DNA of 64,000 nt. Origin: Chryseobacterium mulctrae. Its GTDB lineage: Bacteria; Bacteroidota; Bacteroidia; Flavobacteriales; Weeksellaceae. Positions 1 to 8,790 of this stretch are shown in pieces (positions within the stretch are counted from its first letter, which is position 1; each line of letters starts with the position of its first letter). The notes beneath the pieces were generated by a model. It was given only the letters and a program-made list of their open reading frames with translations. It was not told the origin of the DNA and did not search any database. Location: NCBI RefSeq assembly GCF_006175945.1, contig NZ_VAJL01000001.1:2108001-2172000 (forward strand), read 5' to 3'. Made by a program: the position numbers and the translations under genes.

Positions 1-615
1 ATATTTAATTCCTTTTACTCCACGAAGCTCTTTCTCATAAGATTTTTCAACACCAGTTTTACCGATAAGGTCACCCGGAAGGTAATAAGTAGAATCTTTT
101 TTAATTTCTCTATCGTTTACTTCACTTGTATATCCCAAAAGATTTCCGGAAGTAGAAACTTCGTATTGTCTTTGCGGACGCTGAACGATACTGAAAGCCG
201 GATATTTAAATATAATTTCCTGAACTCTTGCTATTTCTTCCCTACTCAGATCTTTAATAAAAGTCATCGGCGTGAGTTTGGAATAATATTTTTCAGCTTT
301 AATTAAATTGATTCTTTTAATAAAATCTCCTTTCTCAATTTTCATTAAACTACAGAAAGCCAAAGTATCAAAATCTGGTTTCATCAAAGCCTGAGTAAAA
401 GAAATTTCATAAGCAGGCTGGTTTCCCACCATAATTTTCCCGTTTCTGTCGAAAATAACTCCACGTTGCGGAATTACATATTCGGTTTTGATGGAAGTAT
501 TGGCTGCATTCAGTGCATAACGATCTGTAAACAGCTGTAAATAAGAAAGCCTTGCTACAAAAATAAGAGCAATGACAACGAGAATCGTTAAGATTTTTAT
601 ATGGCGTGTGTTCAA
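1..615 (-). CDS. mrdA: Penicillin-binding protein 2, N-terminal part (runs off window)
   Basis: This is the N-terminal 205 codons of a class B penicillin-binding protein, the transpeptidase that works with MreBCD in lateral wall growth. Visible are one membrane anchor (about residues 7-25, after MNTRHIK) and the pedestal region with the typical RGVIFDRNGK and NQPAYEIS motifs. The catalytic transpeptidase domain lies beyond the left edge. The start is a TTG at 613-615 that overlaps the mreD stop (TTGA), which suggests translational coupling; I see no better ATG. It is the last visible gene of the mreB-mreC-mreD-mrdA operon. Identity rests on these N-terminal motifs plus context. Confidence 0.9.
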   Translation of the reverse strand, partial: MNTRHIKILTILVVIALIFVARLSYLQLFTDRYALNAANTSIKTEYVIPQRGVIFDRNGKIMVGNQPAYEISFTQALMKPDFDTLAFCSLMKIEKGDFIKRINLIKAEKYYSKLTPMTFIKDLSREEIARVQEIIFKYPAFSIVQRPQRQYEVSTSGNLLGYTSEVNDREIKKDSTYYLPGDLIGKTGVEKSYEKELRGVKGIKY

Positions 616-1118
616 ACTTTCTGTTTGATTTTAAAGATTAATGCGTAAACTATGATAAATATAAAGGAAATTCCACTAGTTACCAACACATTAAGTAAGA
701 TTTCAAAAATTCTGCTGAATTTAAAGAACTCGATATACTGCACCAAAAGCTGATGCAGGAAGATACTTGAGAACAGAAACAGCAAAAACTGTGTCCATTG
801 CAAAGACTGAAATGAAAAGAAATCTGTAGAAGTATCTGTAGACGTACGGAAAATCAACGTACGGAAATAAGCAATCATTGTAGTCGCCAAAGCATTGATT
901 CCCCAAGAATATAAAAAGGCATCAATCGACAAACCAATTAAGAAACTTAAAGCCAAAAACTGAAATTTATTTCTGAAAAAAGGATAAAACATGACAAAAA
1001 CCGGATATAAAACCGGAGTGAATTTACCGAACAGCGTAATCCTGTTCAATACAAAAATCTGTAATGCAACTAGAAAAGCCATGATCAAAAGATCTGTAAA
1101 TACGGTTCTGCTAATCAT
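612..1118 (-). CDS. mreD: Rod shape-determining protein MreD
   Basis: A 168-residue, almost wholly hydrophobic protein with about five predicted membrane segments, the size and shape expected for MreD, the inner-membrane scaffold of the elongation machinery. The sequence itself is poorly conserved in this family, so the call leans on position. Its start overlaps the end of mreC by 8 bp, and its stop overlaps the TTG start of the PBP2 gene, so the genes are tightly coupled. Confidence 0.9.
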   Translation of the reverse strand: MISRTVFTDLLIMAFLVALQIFVLNRITLFGKFTPVLYPVFVMFYPFFRNKFQFLALSFLIGLSIDAFLYSWGINALATTMIAYFRTLIFRTSTDTSTDFFSFQSLQWTQFLLFLFSSIFLHQLLVQYIEFFKFSRIFEILLNVLVTSGISFIFIIVYALIFKIKQKV

Positions 1119-1965
1119 TTTCTTTTTTTATTACAGCTTGCATGGTATCCTGAATTTTTTGAACCTCAGCTTTTTTAAGATTTTTAACAACGTAAACTTT
1201 ATTCAAAGCTCCCATTTTCTCACTTAATTCTACTGAAATATCCCAGAATCCTGTTTTATTATCTACGGTGTAGCCCGCAATTTTACCAATCATAACTCCT
1301 TTAGGAAAAATTGCTGATTTCCCGTCAGTCTCTATTGTATCACCAATTTTCAGGGAAACATATTTTGGTACATCTGCTAAATGCATTAATCGGGAATTAT
1401 CTCCTTTCCAAGTTAAAGTACCAAAATATCCTGAATTTTTCAGTGAAGCATTAATCCTGATTTTATTTACACTCAAAACAGATTGCACTAAAGCATAACT
1501 GTCGGTAGAATTAATAACAATTCCGGCAATTCCTTTTGGAGCCATTACGCCCATTTGAGGATAAACACCATCTCTTGTACCACGGTTAATTGTAAAATAA
1601 TTGTTTCTTCTGTTGATGCTGTTGAAAACAATTTCGCCATCTACAAAAGTATAGATTTGCCCACCTCCCAAAGTATCGTGTACTTTTCTGAATTGCGGAT
1701 TTGCAGCGCCTTGTTTTCCATAAAGCTCAACCATTAAAGCCTTATTTTGAGCAACAAGATCTTCGTTGGTCTGTTTCAGTTTTAAATAAGAAACACCTTC
1801 ATCAATATATCCCGAAACCCAGGAATTGAAAGCCGCAGTCTGACCTGCAAGCCAAGATTGTTGCATGGCGTTTTTAGAGAATATCAAAATGAGAGCAATA
1901 ATTTGCAGGAAAATAAAGAATACAAAAAGAGCATTCTTAGAAAATAATCTCAGCAAAAATCCCAT
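1111..1965 (-). CDS. mreC: Rod shape-determining protein MreC
   Basis: A 284-residue bitopic protein: a membrane anchor near residues 11-29, a coiled-coil stretch near 55-80, then the periplasmic beta domains of MreC, with the family-typical run NRGTRDGVYPQMGVMAPKGI near residues 128-147. It links MreB inside the cell to the PBP2 synthase outside. It lies 31 bp downstream of mreB and overlaps mreD. The length is normal for the family. Confidence 0.94.
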   Translation of the reverse strand: MGFLLRLFSKNALFVFFIFLQIIALILIFSKNAMQQSWLAGQTAAFNSWVSGYIDEGVSYLKLKQTNEDLVAQNKALMVELYGKQGAANPQFRKVHDTLGGGQIYTFVDGEIVFNSINRRNNYFTINRGTRDGVYPQMGVMAPKGIAGIVINSTDSYALVQSVLSVNKIRINASLKNSGYFGTLTWKGDNSRLMHLADVPKYVSLKIGDTIETDGKSAIFPKGVMIGKIAGYTVDNKTGFWDISVELSEKMGALNKVYVVKNLKKAEVQKIQDTMQAVIKKEND

Positions 1966-1996
1966 TCAGATAAAAAGTCGTAAAGAGTTAAAAAAT

Positions 1997-3022
1997 TTAT
2001 TTAATTAAGAAATTGAATTTATCCATATTCTTAAGTGCAATACCCGTTCCGCGAACAACAGCTCTCAAAGGATCTTCTGCCACGAAAACCGGAAGCCCCG
2101 TTTTCTTGTGTAATCTATCTGCAAGACCTCTCAATAAAGCACCACCACCTGCAAGATAAATACCTGTTTTATAAATATCTGCAGCCAATTCCGGCGGCGT
2201 AAGAGAAAGAGTTTCCATTACAGAATCTTCAATTCTGATAATTGATTTATCCAAGGCACGAGCAATTTCTTTATACCCAACCATAATTTCTTTTGGTTTA
2301 CCGGTAATAAGATCTCTACCCTGTACTGGAATATCGTCGATATCTACATCTAGATCTTCAACTGCAGAACCTACTTCAATTTTCACTCTTTCAGCAGTTC
2401 TTTCTCCGATGTATAAGTTATGATGCGTTCTTAAGAAATAAGCAATATCGTTGGTAAATACATCACCTGCAATTTTTACAGATTTATCACAAACAATACC
2501 TCCCAAAGCAACAACTGCGATTTCCGTAGTACCACCACCTATGTCGATAATCATGTTACCTTCTGGTTTTTGTACATCAATACCAACTCCTATTGCAGCA
2601 GCCATTGGCTCATAAATCAAGCGTACTTCTTTTGCGTTTACTTTTTGAGCAGAATCTCTTACCGCTCTTTTTTCAACTTCTGTAATTCCTGAAGGAATAC
2701 AGATCACAATTCTTAAAGCAGGCTGAATAAATCTTCCTTTGATTCCCGGAATTTTTTTGATAAATTCTTTGATCATGTGCTCTGAAGCGTGGAAATCTGC
2801 AATAACCCCATCTTTCAAAGGACGGATAGTTTTTATATCTTCATGAGTTTTACCCTGCATATGTTTTGCCTGTTCTCCAACAGCAATCGGCTTTCCCGTA
2901 GAACGTTCTATTGCAACAATAGAAGGTTGATCTATAACAATTTTATTATTATGGATGATAAGCGTGTTGGCAGTTCCAAGGTCTATCGCAATTTCTTGCG
3001 TAAACATATCGAATAAACTCAT
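1997..3022 (-). CDS. mreB: Actin-like cell shape protein MreB
   Basis: A full-length 341-residue bacterial actin that forms filaments under the inner membrane and steers lateral wall synthesis. The ATPase motifs are clear: phosphate 1 IDLGTANTLI (residues 13-22), phosphate 2 IIDIGGGTTEIAV (158-170) and the adenosine motif LAGGGALLRGL near 290. The ATG at 3022 follows a good AAGGAG ribosome-binding site about 6 bases upstream, unusual for this phylum, where such sites are often weak. It is the first gene of the mreBCD-mrdA operon. Confidence 0.97.
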   Translation of the reverse strand: MSLFDMFTQEIAIDLGTANTLIIHNNKIVIDQPSIVAIERSTGKPIAVGEQAKHMQGKTHEDIKTIRPLKDGVIADFHASEHMIKEFIKKIPGIKGRFIQPALRIVICIPSGITEVEKRAVRDSAQKVNAKEVRLIYEPMAAAIGVGIDVQKPEGNMIIDIGGGTTEIAVVALGGIVCDKSVKIAGDVFTNDIAYFLRTHHNLYIGERTAERVKIEVGSAVEDLDVDIDDIPVQGRDLITGKPKEIMVGYKEIARALDKSIIRIEDSVMETLSLTPPELAADIYKTGIYLAGGGALLRGLADRLHKKTGLPVFVAEDPLRAVVRGTGIALKNMDKFNFLIK

Positions 3023-3046
3023 AATTTTCTCCTTGATTTAAGTTTA

Positions 3047-3082
3047 CAAAGATATAAATTATACAATAGTAACGATTACAAA
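3047..3082 (-). promoter_or_regulatory. Putative promoter of mreB operon
   Basis: Read on the minus strand, TTTG (3079-3082) is followed after 24 bases by TATCTTTG (3047-3054). This fits the Bacteroidota primary-sigma pattern TTTG/TAnnTTTG, with a spacer one base longer than the usual 17-23. The predicted leader to the mreB ATG is about 20 nt. Confidence 0.55.
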
Positions 3083-3245
3083 GTTTTATATAATTTGGTT
3101 AAAATTTTATTAAAATTGAAATTTTTTCTTAATTAATTGTTTTTGTAACTTTTAAGAAAAGTCATAAAATCTTAGATATTTAATTTATAGCTTTTTACGA
3201 TAATTATCATACAAACAATCAGAGAATCTTTAAGTAAAATTTGCT

Positions 3246-3253
3246 TAAATTTG
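3246..3253 (+). promoter_or_regulatory. Putative -7 element of hemA
   Basis: TAAATTTG is an exact match to TAnnTTTG. It ends only 9 bases before the hemA ATG at 3263, so the leader would be just a few nucleotides. No clear TTG sits at the expected upstream spacing, so the match is only half a promoter. Confidence 0.45.
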
Positions 3254-3262
3254 CGACTGCTT

Positions 3263-4537
3263 ATGATACAGTATTCCAATATACATCAGACGTCAAATTT
3301 TGCCGTATTATCCATCAGTTACGAAAAAGCCGATGTAGAAACAAGGGGGAAATTTGCATTTTTTGATGACAATATTAAAAACTTTGTTGCCCGAATTCAC
3401 GACGAAAATTTAGGGGACGCATTTGTGGTTTCCACATGCAACAGAACGGAAATTTATACCACGACTTCCAATTATCTTTTTGTAGCCGAAGAATATTGCA
3501 AAACAATTGGCGTAAACCTTTCGGATTTTCTTCAATTTGCCAATATTGCGACAAAAGAAGAAGCTTTAAATCACTTATTCAGAGTTGCAGCCGGACTGGA
3601 AAGTCAGATTATCGGTGATTTTGAAATCATCGGACAGATCAAAAAAGCATACGCCCGTTTTAAAAAAGAAAGACAAAACTCGAATCCTTTTTTAGAAAGA
3701 TCGATTAATTCTGCGATTCAGATTTCTAAAAGAATAAAAAACGAAACCGGAATTTCAAACGGAGCTGCTTCTGTATCATATGCGGCAGTACATTATATTT
3801 TAAACAATCAGAAAAGAATTACCGAAAAAAACATTCTTCTTCTCGGAGTTGGTGAAATCGGTCAGAATACGGTTGAAAATTTGGTAAAACACGTTTATCA
3901 GCCTAAAATAAAAATTGCCAACCGAACTCAGGAAAAAGCAGCAAAAATTTCTGAGAAATACAATATTCCCAATATTGATTATAATGATTTTGAAAAGGAA
4001 TTAGAAAACACTGACATCTTAATTGTTGCTACAGGAGCAAAAACTCCTATCATCAACAAATCTCATTTAAAAAACGGAAAAGAAATTCTGATTATTGATC
4101 TTTCTATTCCTCATAATGTTGATAAAAATGTTTCCGAACTCGATAATGTGACCTTGATCGACGTTGATGAACTTTCAAAACAAATTCAGGAAACTATTCA
4201 ACAAAGAGAAAAAGAGATCCCGAAAGCCGAGGTTATCATCAAAGAAATGACCAAAGATTTTCTGGAATGGGAAAAAAAGAGAAAACTGGCGCCTAATATT
4301 CATCATTTCAAAGCAGTGCTGAAAAACATGGAGCGTAACGAAATGCACAATTTTTACAGAAAAAATAAGTACATCAATATCAACGACATGGAGCTTTCTG
4401 AGAAGATGATTCAGAAAATAACCAACCGTTTTGCAAAATATATCATCGACAACCCTTTAAAAGCGGAGGAAATTAGTAAATTAATGCACGAAATTTTAGT
4501 CGAACAACCCAATAACGAATTCAATGAAAAGCATTAG
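3263..4537 (+). CDS. hemA: Glutamyl-tRNA reductase
   Basis: Reduces glutamyl-tRNA to glutamate-1-semialdehyde, the first committed step of C5-pathway heme synthesis. The catalytic Cys59 sits in VSTCNRTEIY, the GLESQIIGDFEI motif is present, and a Rossmann NADPH site (LLLGVGEIGQNTVENL) follows in the middle. I start at the ATG at 3263 (424 residues). The in-frame TTG at 3251 lies inside the promoter -7 element, so it is unlikely to be used. The 3' end overlaps hemC by 14 bp. Confidence 0.95.
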   Translation: MIQYSNIHQTSNFAVLSISYEKADVETRGKFAFFDDNIKNFVARIHDENLGDAFVVSTCNRTEIYTTTSNYLFVAEEYCKTIGVNLSDFLQFANIATKEEALNHLFRVAAGLESQIIGDFEIIGQIKKAYARFKKERQNSNPFLERSINSAIQISKRIKNETGISNGAASVSYAAVHYILNNQKRITEKNILLLGVGEIGQNTVENLVKHVYQPKIKIANRTQEKAAKISEKYNIPNIDYNDFEKELENTDILIVATGAKTPIINKSHLKNGKEILIIDLSIPHNVDKNVSELDNVTLIDVDELSKQIQETIQQREKEIPKAEVIIKEMTKDFLEWEKKRKLAPNIHHFKAVLKNMERNEMHNFYRKNKYININDMELSEKMIQKITNRFAKYIIDNPLKAEEISKLMHEILVEQPNNEFNEKH

Positions 4538-5432
4538 AATAGGAACCCGAAATTCTGCACTTGCACTTTGGCAGGCTAGAGAAGTTGCAAGACATTTGCA
4601 AAACCTTAATTATCTTACCGAGATTGTCCCAATCGTTTCTTCAGGCGACAAAAATCTTAATCAACCTCTTTATTCTTTAGGAATTACAGGGGTTTTTACA
4701 AGAGATTTAGACATCGCCTTGCTGAATGACGAAATTGATATTGCTGTGCATTCCCTAAAAGATGTACCCACAAAATTACCCGAAAATATAGAAATCGTCG
4801 CTTATCTTGAAAGAGATCATCCGCAGGATGTTTTGATTAAAAGAAAATCGGCAATGAATAAAGAATTTCACGAACTTAAATTGGCGACAAGCAGTTTAAG
4901 AAGAAGGGCTTTCTGGTCTAAAAATTATCCTGATACAGAATTTTTTGACATCAGAGGAAACATTCAGACCAGACTTCAGAAACTGGAAGAGCAGGATTTT
5001 GATGCAACCATTTTATCTCTGGCTGGAATTAAAAGAATGAAAATGGATATCGATTACGAATTTCTTCCATTCATGATTCCTGCGCCTTCACAAGGTGTGG
5101 TTGCCGTTGCAGGACATTCCGACAAAAAAGAAATCAACGATATTCTGAAACAAATTAGTCATAAGCAAACTCAAATTTGTATAGAGATTGAAAGAAATTT
5201 CCTGAGTACTCTTGAAGGAGGTTGTACCGCACCAATTGGAGCTTTTGCTGAAAAAATTGAAAACCAGATCAGATTCAAGGCTGCTCTTTGCTCTTTGGAT
5301 GGAAAAAACTATATCGCCACCGACGAAAGTTTTGAATATAATGAAGAAGAAAATTTTGGCGAAAAATTTGCCAAAATTGTTTTAGAAAACGGAGGTAAAG
5401 AATTGATGACTGAAATTAAAACTCAGCTTTAA
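4524..5432 (+). CDS. hemC: Hydroxymethylbilane synthase (porphobilinogen deaminase)
   Basis: Polymerises four porphobilinogens into hydroxymethylbilane. The 302-residue protein has the RIGTRNSALALWQA start (residues 5-18), the VHSLKDVPT active-site loop (75-83), arginine-rich substrate contacts (SSLRRRAF, 123-130) and the cofactor cysteine Cys234 in EGGCTAPIGA, which carries the dipyrromethane. It overlaps hemA by 14 bp in another frame. A perfect heptamer array begins on the first base after its stop. Confidence 0.96.
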   Translation: MKSIRIGTRNSALALWQAREVARHLQNLNYLTEIVPIVSSGDKNLNQPLYSLGITGVFTRDLDIALLNDEIDIAVHSLKDVPTKLPENIEIVAYLERDHPQDVLIKRKSAMNKEFHELKLATSSLRRRAFWSKNYPDTEFFDIRGNIQTRLQKLEEQDFDATILSLAGIKRMKMDIDYEFLPFMIPAPSQGVVAVAGHSDKKEINDILKQISHKQTQICIEIERNFLSTLEGGCTAPIGAFAEKIENQIRFKAALCSLDGKNYIATDESFEYNEEENFGEKFAKIVLENGGKELMTEIKTQL

Positions 5433-5467
5433 GGTTTTAGGTTTTAGGTTTTAGGTTTTAGGTTTTA
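5433..5467 (+). repeat. Perfect 7-bp tandem repeat, (GGTTTTA)x5
   Basis: Five exact copies of GGTTTTA followed by GGC, beginning at the base immediately after the hemC TAA. This is one of several 7-bp-period arrays in this window that fill intergenic spacers but use different unit sequences. Confidence 0.97.
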
Positions 5468-5474
5468 GGCAAAA

Positions 5475-5495
5475 TTAAGATTTTCTGAATCTTAA
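5475..5495 (+). terminator. Possible weak hairpin downstream of hemC
   Basis: An 8-bp AT-rich stem (TTAAGATT / AATCTTAA) with a 5-base loop. It is not followed by a clean T run, so termination here is doubtful. Confidence 0.3.
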
Positions 5496-5581
5496 CATTT
5501 CTTTATGCTTAAAGAATCTTCATGTTTAAAATTAATTTTTGAACTTTACAAGACTCGTTTTTCAATTCAAATTTTAAGCCC

Positions 5582-6163
5582 ATGAAAAAATTCTTTTCAA
5601 TATTCATTGTAGTACTTTTTGTTTTTTTTGGAAAAGCACAAGCTCAATTTGCTCAAAAATTGTCTGATGCGGCTTTGAGCTTGACGAAAGACAAAGTGAT
5701 TTACGATCCTGCTTATTACTCGATCAAGTATCCGAATGGTGATGTAGCTCCAGACAAAGGAGTTTGTACCGACGTAATTATCAGAGCATACAGAAAACTG
5801 GGAATTGATTTGCAAAAAGAAGTGCATGAAGATATGAAGAAGAATTTTTCTAAATATCCTAAAAAGTTTGGTTTGAAAAAACCAGACACGAATATTGATC
5901 ATAGAAGAGTTCCAAACCTGATGGTTTTCTTTGCGAAATTTGGAAAATCGAAATCAATCGAAACGAAACCTGAATTATATGCTCCCGGAGATATTGTAAC
6001 GTGGCTTCTTCCTGGAAATTTAACACATATCGGAATTGTGGTCAACAAAAAATCAGCAGACGGAAAAAGATATTTAATTGTACATAATATCGGCGCAGGA
6101 CAGGTTATTGAAGATTGTCTGTTTAAATTTACAATTACCGGACATTACCAATATTCAAAATAA
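5582..6163 (+). CDS. DUF1287 family exported protein (NlpC/P60-like fold likely)
   Basis: A 193-residue exported protein with a signal peptide that ends near AQA (residues 19-21). The DUF1287 hallmark GVCTDVIIRAYRKLGIDLQ starts at residue 60 and includes Cys62. Later come YAPGDIVTWLLPG and THIGIVV (His149), then IVHNIGAG (His168). The Cys plus His arrangement resembles the NlpC/P60-like cysteine hydrolases that act on peptidoglycan peptides; the activity is inferred, not shown. It sits 3 bp upstream of an amidase gene, which supports a wall role. Confidence 0.85.
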   Translation: MKKFFSIFIVVLFVFFGKAQAQFAQKLSDAALSLTKDKVIYDPAYYSIKYPNGDVAPDKGVCTDVIIRAYRKLGIDLQKEVHEDMKKNFSKYPKKFGLKKPDTNIDHRRVPNLMVFFAKFGKSKSIETKPELYAPGDIVTWLLPGNLTHIGIVVNKKSADGKRYLIVHNIGAGQVIEDCLFKFTITGHYQYSK

Positions 6164-6166
6164 TAT

Positions 6167-6826
6167 ATGATGAGAAAGGTAGTTTTCATTTTGTTTTTAT
6201 TTATTTTAAACTTGAGTTCAGCACAGAGTTCAAGCTTAAAAATCGTCGATAAACCGATCAGTTATTCTGCGGAAAGAATTCAATTAAGTTTAGAATATTT
6301 AAATGAACATCACGGTTTAACTCAAAAAACGCCGACGATTGTTCCGAAAATGATTGTTTTGCATTATACAGCGGGAGGAACAGTAGAAAGTAATCATAAA
6401 TACTTCAACAAAACCCATCTTGAAAGTGCAAGAAATACTTTAAAAAAGCAAAGCACCTTAAATGTTTCTTCGCAATTTATCATAGACCGGGACGGAACTA
6501 TTTATCAGTTGATGGAACCAACTCAATTTGCAAGACACACAATTGGTTTAAATTATTGCGCCATCGGAGTTGAAAATATCGGAAGCAAGAAACAACCGCT
6601 TACCGAAAAACAAGTTGAAGCCAACGCAGAATTGGTAAGATATTTAACCAAAAAATATAAAATAGAATATCTTATTGGCCATTCAGAATACGGGATCTTT
6701 AGAAATTCTAAATTATGGAAAGAATCTGACCCCAATTATTTTACAGGAAAAGAAGATCCAGGAAAAGACTTCATGACAAAAGTAAGAAAGCAAGTAGCAG
6801 ATTTACATTTAAAAGACAAACCTTAA
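6167..6826 (+). CDS. N-acetylmuramoyl-L-alanine amidase, AmpD/Amidase_2 type
   Basis: A 219-residue exported zinc amidase that cleaves the bond between MurNAc and the stem peptide. After the signal peptide (about 1-20), the motifs are VLHYTAGG (His66), a conserved FARHTIGLNYCAIGVENIG block (122-139), IGHSEYG (His172) and EDPGKDF (Asp197). By analogy with AmpD, His66, His172 and Asp197 are the likely zinc ligands. The stop overlaps the hemD start (TAATG), so a wall enzyme is translationally linked to heme synthesis. Confidence 0.88.
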   Translation: MMRKVVFILFLFILNLSSAQSSSLKIVDKPISYSAERIQLSLEYLNEHHGLTQKTPTIVPKMIVLHYTAGGTVESNHKYFNKTHLESARNTLKKQSTLNVSSQFIIDRDGTIYQLMEPTQFARHTIGLNYCAIGVENIGSKKQPLTEKQVEANAELVRYLTKKYKIEYLIGHSEYGIFRNSKLWKESDPNYFTGKEDPGKDFMTKVRKQVADLHLKDKP

Positions 6827-7512
6827 TGAACATTTTATTTACCAAAAACATCGATCCTAAATACATTTCTGAAAAACTGGGAAATAATATTTCGGTCGAT
6901 TGTATTGAGGTAATAAAAACAAAATCGATTTCGGTAGAACGTTTTGACCTGAAAGACCGATCGCTTATTTTCACAAGTTCCAATGGTGTAAAATCTTTTT
7001 TCGAAAACAAATTTCAGCCTAATGAAGATTTCACCGCAAAAAACTACAACAAAATATATTGTGTAGGTGAAAAAACTAAAAGAGAGCTTCGTAAAAACGG
7101 TTTCGGAACCTTTAAGGTTTTAAAAAATGCTGAAACATTATCTCAGTTTATTACTGAAAACTGCGTTCACGAAAAATTTATTCATTTTTGTGGAAATTTA
7201 GCATTGGATGTTTTAGACAAGGAGCTTCCGCTGCAGAATATTTCGTACAAAAAAGTGACAGTTTATGAGACCGAAGCACTTAATCCTGTGATACATGAAA
7301 AATATCATGCAATAGTTTTTTTTAGCCCGAGCGGAGTTCGTAGTTTTGCGAAAAATAATTCTTTAGAAAATGCTATTCTTTTTTCAATAGGAGAAACCAC
7401 TTCTAAAGAGGTAAGAAAACATACAAAATCTGAGATTTTTACGAGTACAGAAAATACTTTATTAAACATATTGTCGGTCATAAAAAGTAGATTAATGAAA
7501 GATATTTCATAG
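6826..7512 (+). CDS. hemD: Uroporphyrinogen-III synthase
   Basis: Cyclises and inverts ring D of hydroxymethylbilane. The family is very divergent. The 228-residue protein shows the two-domain pattern with [12 protein letters not shown] (about residues 48-59) and [13 protein letters not shown] (about 164-176). Position between the amidase and hemE, and the absence of another hemD in this heme cluster, support the call. ATG overlaps the previous stop by one base. Confidence 0.85.
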   Translation: MNILFTKNIDPKYISEKLGNNISVDCIEVIKTKSISVERFDLKDRSLIFTSSNGVKSFFENKFQPNEDFTAKNYNKIYCVGEKTKRELRKNGFGTFKVLKNAETLSQFITENCVHEKFIHFCGNLALDVLDKELPLQNISYKKVTVYETEALNPVIHEKYHAIVFFSPSGVRSFAKNNSLENAILFSIGETTSKEVRKHTKSEIFTSTENTLLNILSVIKSRLMKDIS

Positions 7513-7514
7513 CC

Positions 7515-7549
7515 TATCAACTAAAAACCGTCAATTATCAATTAAAATT
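7515..7549 (+). repeat. Degenerate 7-bp-period array between hemD and hemE
   Basis: Five consecutive heptamers, TATCAAC / TAAAAAC / CGTCAAT / TATCAAT / TAAAATT, fill the spacer from 2 bases after the hemD stop up to the hemE ATG. Neighbouring units share 2-5 of 7 bases, so this array is weaker than those at 5433 or 43219. Confidence 0.5.
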
Positions 7550-8581
7550 ATGATTAAAAACGACCTATATTTAAAAGCACTTCGTGGTGAAACTGTAGAA
7601 AGACCACCGGTTTGGATGATGAGACAGGCAGGACGATATTTACCTGAATTTATCGCACTTCGCGACAAGTACGATTTCTTCACAAGATGTCAGACTCCGG
7701 AGTTAGCTTCTGAAATTACAGTACAGCCGATAAGAAGATATCCTTTGGATGCTGCGATTTTATTTTCTGATATTTTGGTGGTTCCTCAAGCAATGGGAAT
7801 TGATTTTAAAATGAAGGAAAATGTAGGTCCGTGGTTGGATAATCCGATCAGAACGATGGAAGACGTACAAAATGTAATTGTTCCTGATGTGAATGATACT
7901 TTAGGATACGTTTTTGATGCGATTGAGCTTACTTTAATTAAATTAGATAATGACATTCCATTGATAGGTTTTGCTGGTTCTCCGTGGACAATTCTTTGCT
8001 ATTGTGTAGAAGGAAAAGGAAGCAAGGCTTTTGATATTGCTAAATCTTTCTGTTTCCAACAACCGGAAGCTGCACATTTGTTACTTCAGAAAATTACAGA
8101 CACTACAATCGCTTATCTGAAAAGAAAAGTTGAAAAAGGAGTTTCTGCAGTACAAGTTTTCGATTCTTGGGGTGGAATGCTTTCTCCGGAAGATTACCAG
8201 GAATTTTCTTGGAAATATATCAATCAGATTGTTGAAGCTTTAAGCCCGTTAACGCACGTTGTAGTTTTTGGAAAAGGATGTTGGTTTGCTTTGGAAGAAA
8301 TGACAATGGCTCCGGTTTCAGCTTTGGGAGTTGACTGGACGATCAAACCAGAATTTGCAAGAACTTTGACGAATCACACCATGACGCTGCAAGGAAATTT
8401 TGATCCTGCAAGATTGCATTCTACCCCTGAAACGATTAAGAAAATGGTGAATGAAATGATCAACCGTTTTGGAAAAGACCGATATATTGCCAATTTAGGA
8501 CACGGAATTTTACCAAATATTCCTTTGGAAAATGCAGAAGCGTTTATCAGAGCTGTTGTAGATTGGAAGCCGAATAATTAA
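7550..8581 (+). CDS. hemE: Uroporphyrinogen decarboxylase
   Basis: Converts uroporphyrinogen III to coproporphyrinogen III. Strong family signature at the start ([17 protein letters not shown], residues 18-34), the [11 protein letters not shown] block and the [16 protein letters not shown] motif. The C-terminal part has [17 protein letters not shown]. Length of 343 residues is normal. It is the last heme gene of the cluster; a hairpin terminator is found at 8732. Confidence 0.97.
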   Translation: MIKNDLYLKALRGETVERPPVWMMRQAGRYLPEFIALRDKYDFFTRCQTPELASEITVQPIRRYPLDAAILFSDILVVPQAMGIDFKMKENVGPWLDNPIRTMEDVQNVIVPDVNDTLGYVFDAIELTLIKLDNDIPLIGFAGSPWTILCYCVEGKGSKAFDIAKSFCFQQPEAAHLLLQKITDTTIAYLKRKVEKGVSAVQVFDSWGGMLSPEDYQEFSWKYINQIVEALSPLTHVVVFGKGCWFALEEMTMAPVSALGVDWTIKPEFARTLTNHTMTLQGNFDPARLHSTPETIKKMVNEMINRFGKDRYIANLGHGILPNIPLENAEAFIRAVVDWKPNN

Positions 8582-8629
8582 ATTTTATTCCCACAGATCT
8601 TCACGGATTGACACAGATTTTTCAATACG

Positions 8630-8707
8630 TTTGTCATTCTGGGGGAATCTAAATTTAGCTTTAAAAATTACGCAAATACATTGTCGAGATTCCTACGGAA
8701 TGACAAA
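8630..8707. repeat. Dispersed inverted repeat with TTTGTCATTC ends (copy 1)
   Basis: TTTGTCATTC (8630-8639) and GAATGACAAA (8698-8707) are perfect inverted ends. Inside, GAATCT (8645-8650) pairs with AGATTC near 8687-8692, so the 78 bases could fold into a long hairpin. A second copy of the family lies at 44780-44857. Just upstream (8590-8622) is a degenerate stretch with ACAGAT twice. Confidence 0.75.
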
Positions 8708-8731
8708 CTTTATGTAATATTTATTATAAAT

Positions 8732-8768
8732 AAAATCCCTTTCAAAAATAACTTTGAAAGGGATTTTT
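8732..8768. terminator. Bidirectional terminator between hemE and nitroreductase
   Basis: A 15-bp perfect stem (8732-8746 with 8753-8767) around a 6-base loop, with A and T runs on either side. It can serve both convergent genes, hemE and the nitroreductase. Confidence 0.85.
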
Positions 8769-8790
8769 CTATGAAGAAAAAAATTAGCCG

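Noticed and set aside
5433..5467. (GGTTTTA)x5 considered as a telomere-like end
   Set aside because: It is internal to a gene cluster, only five copies, and the same genome shows arrays with other units.
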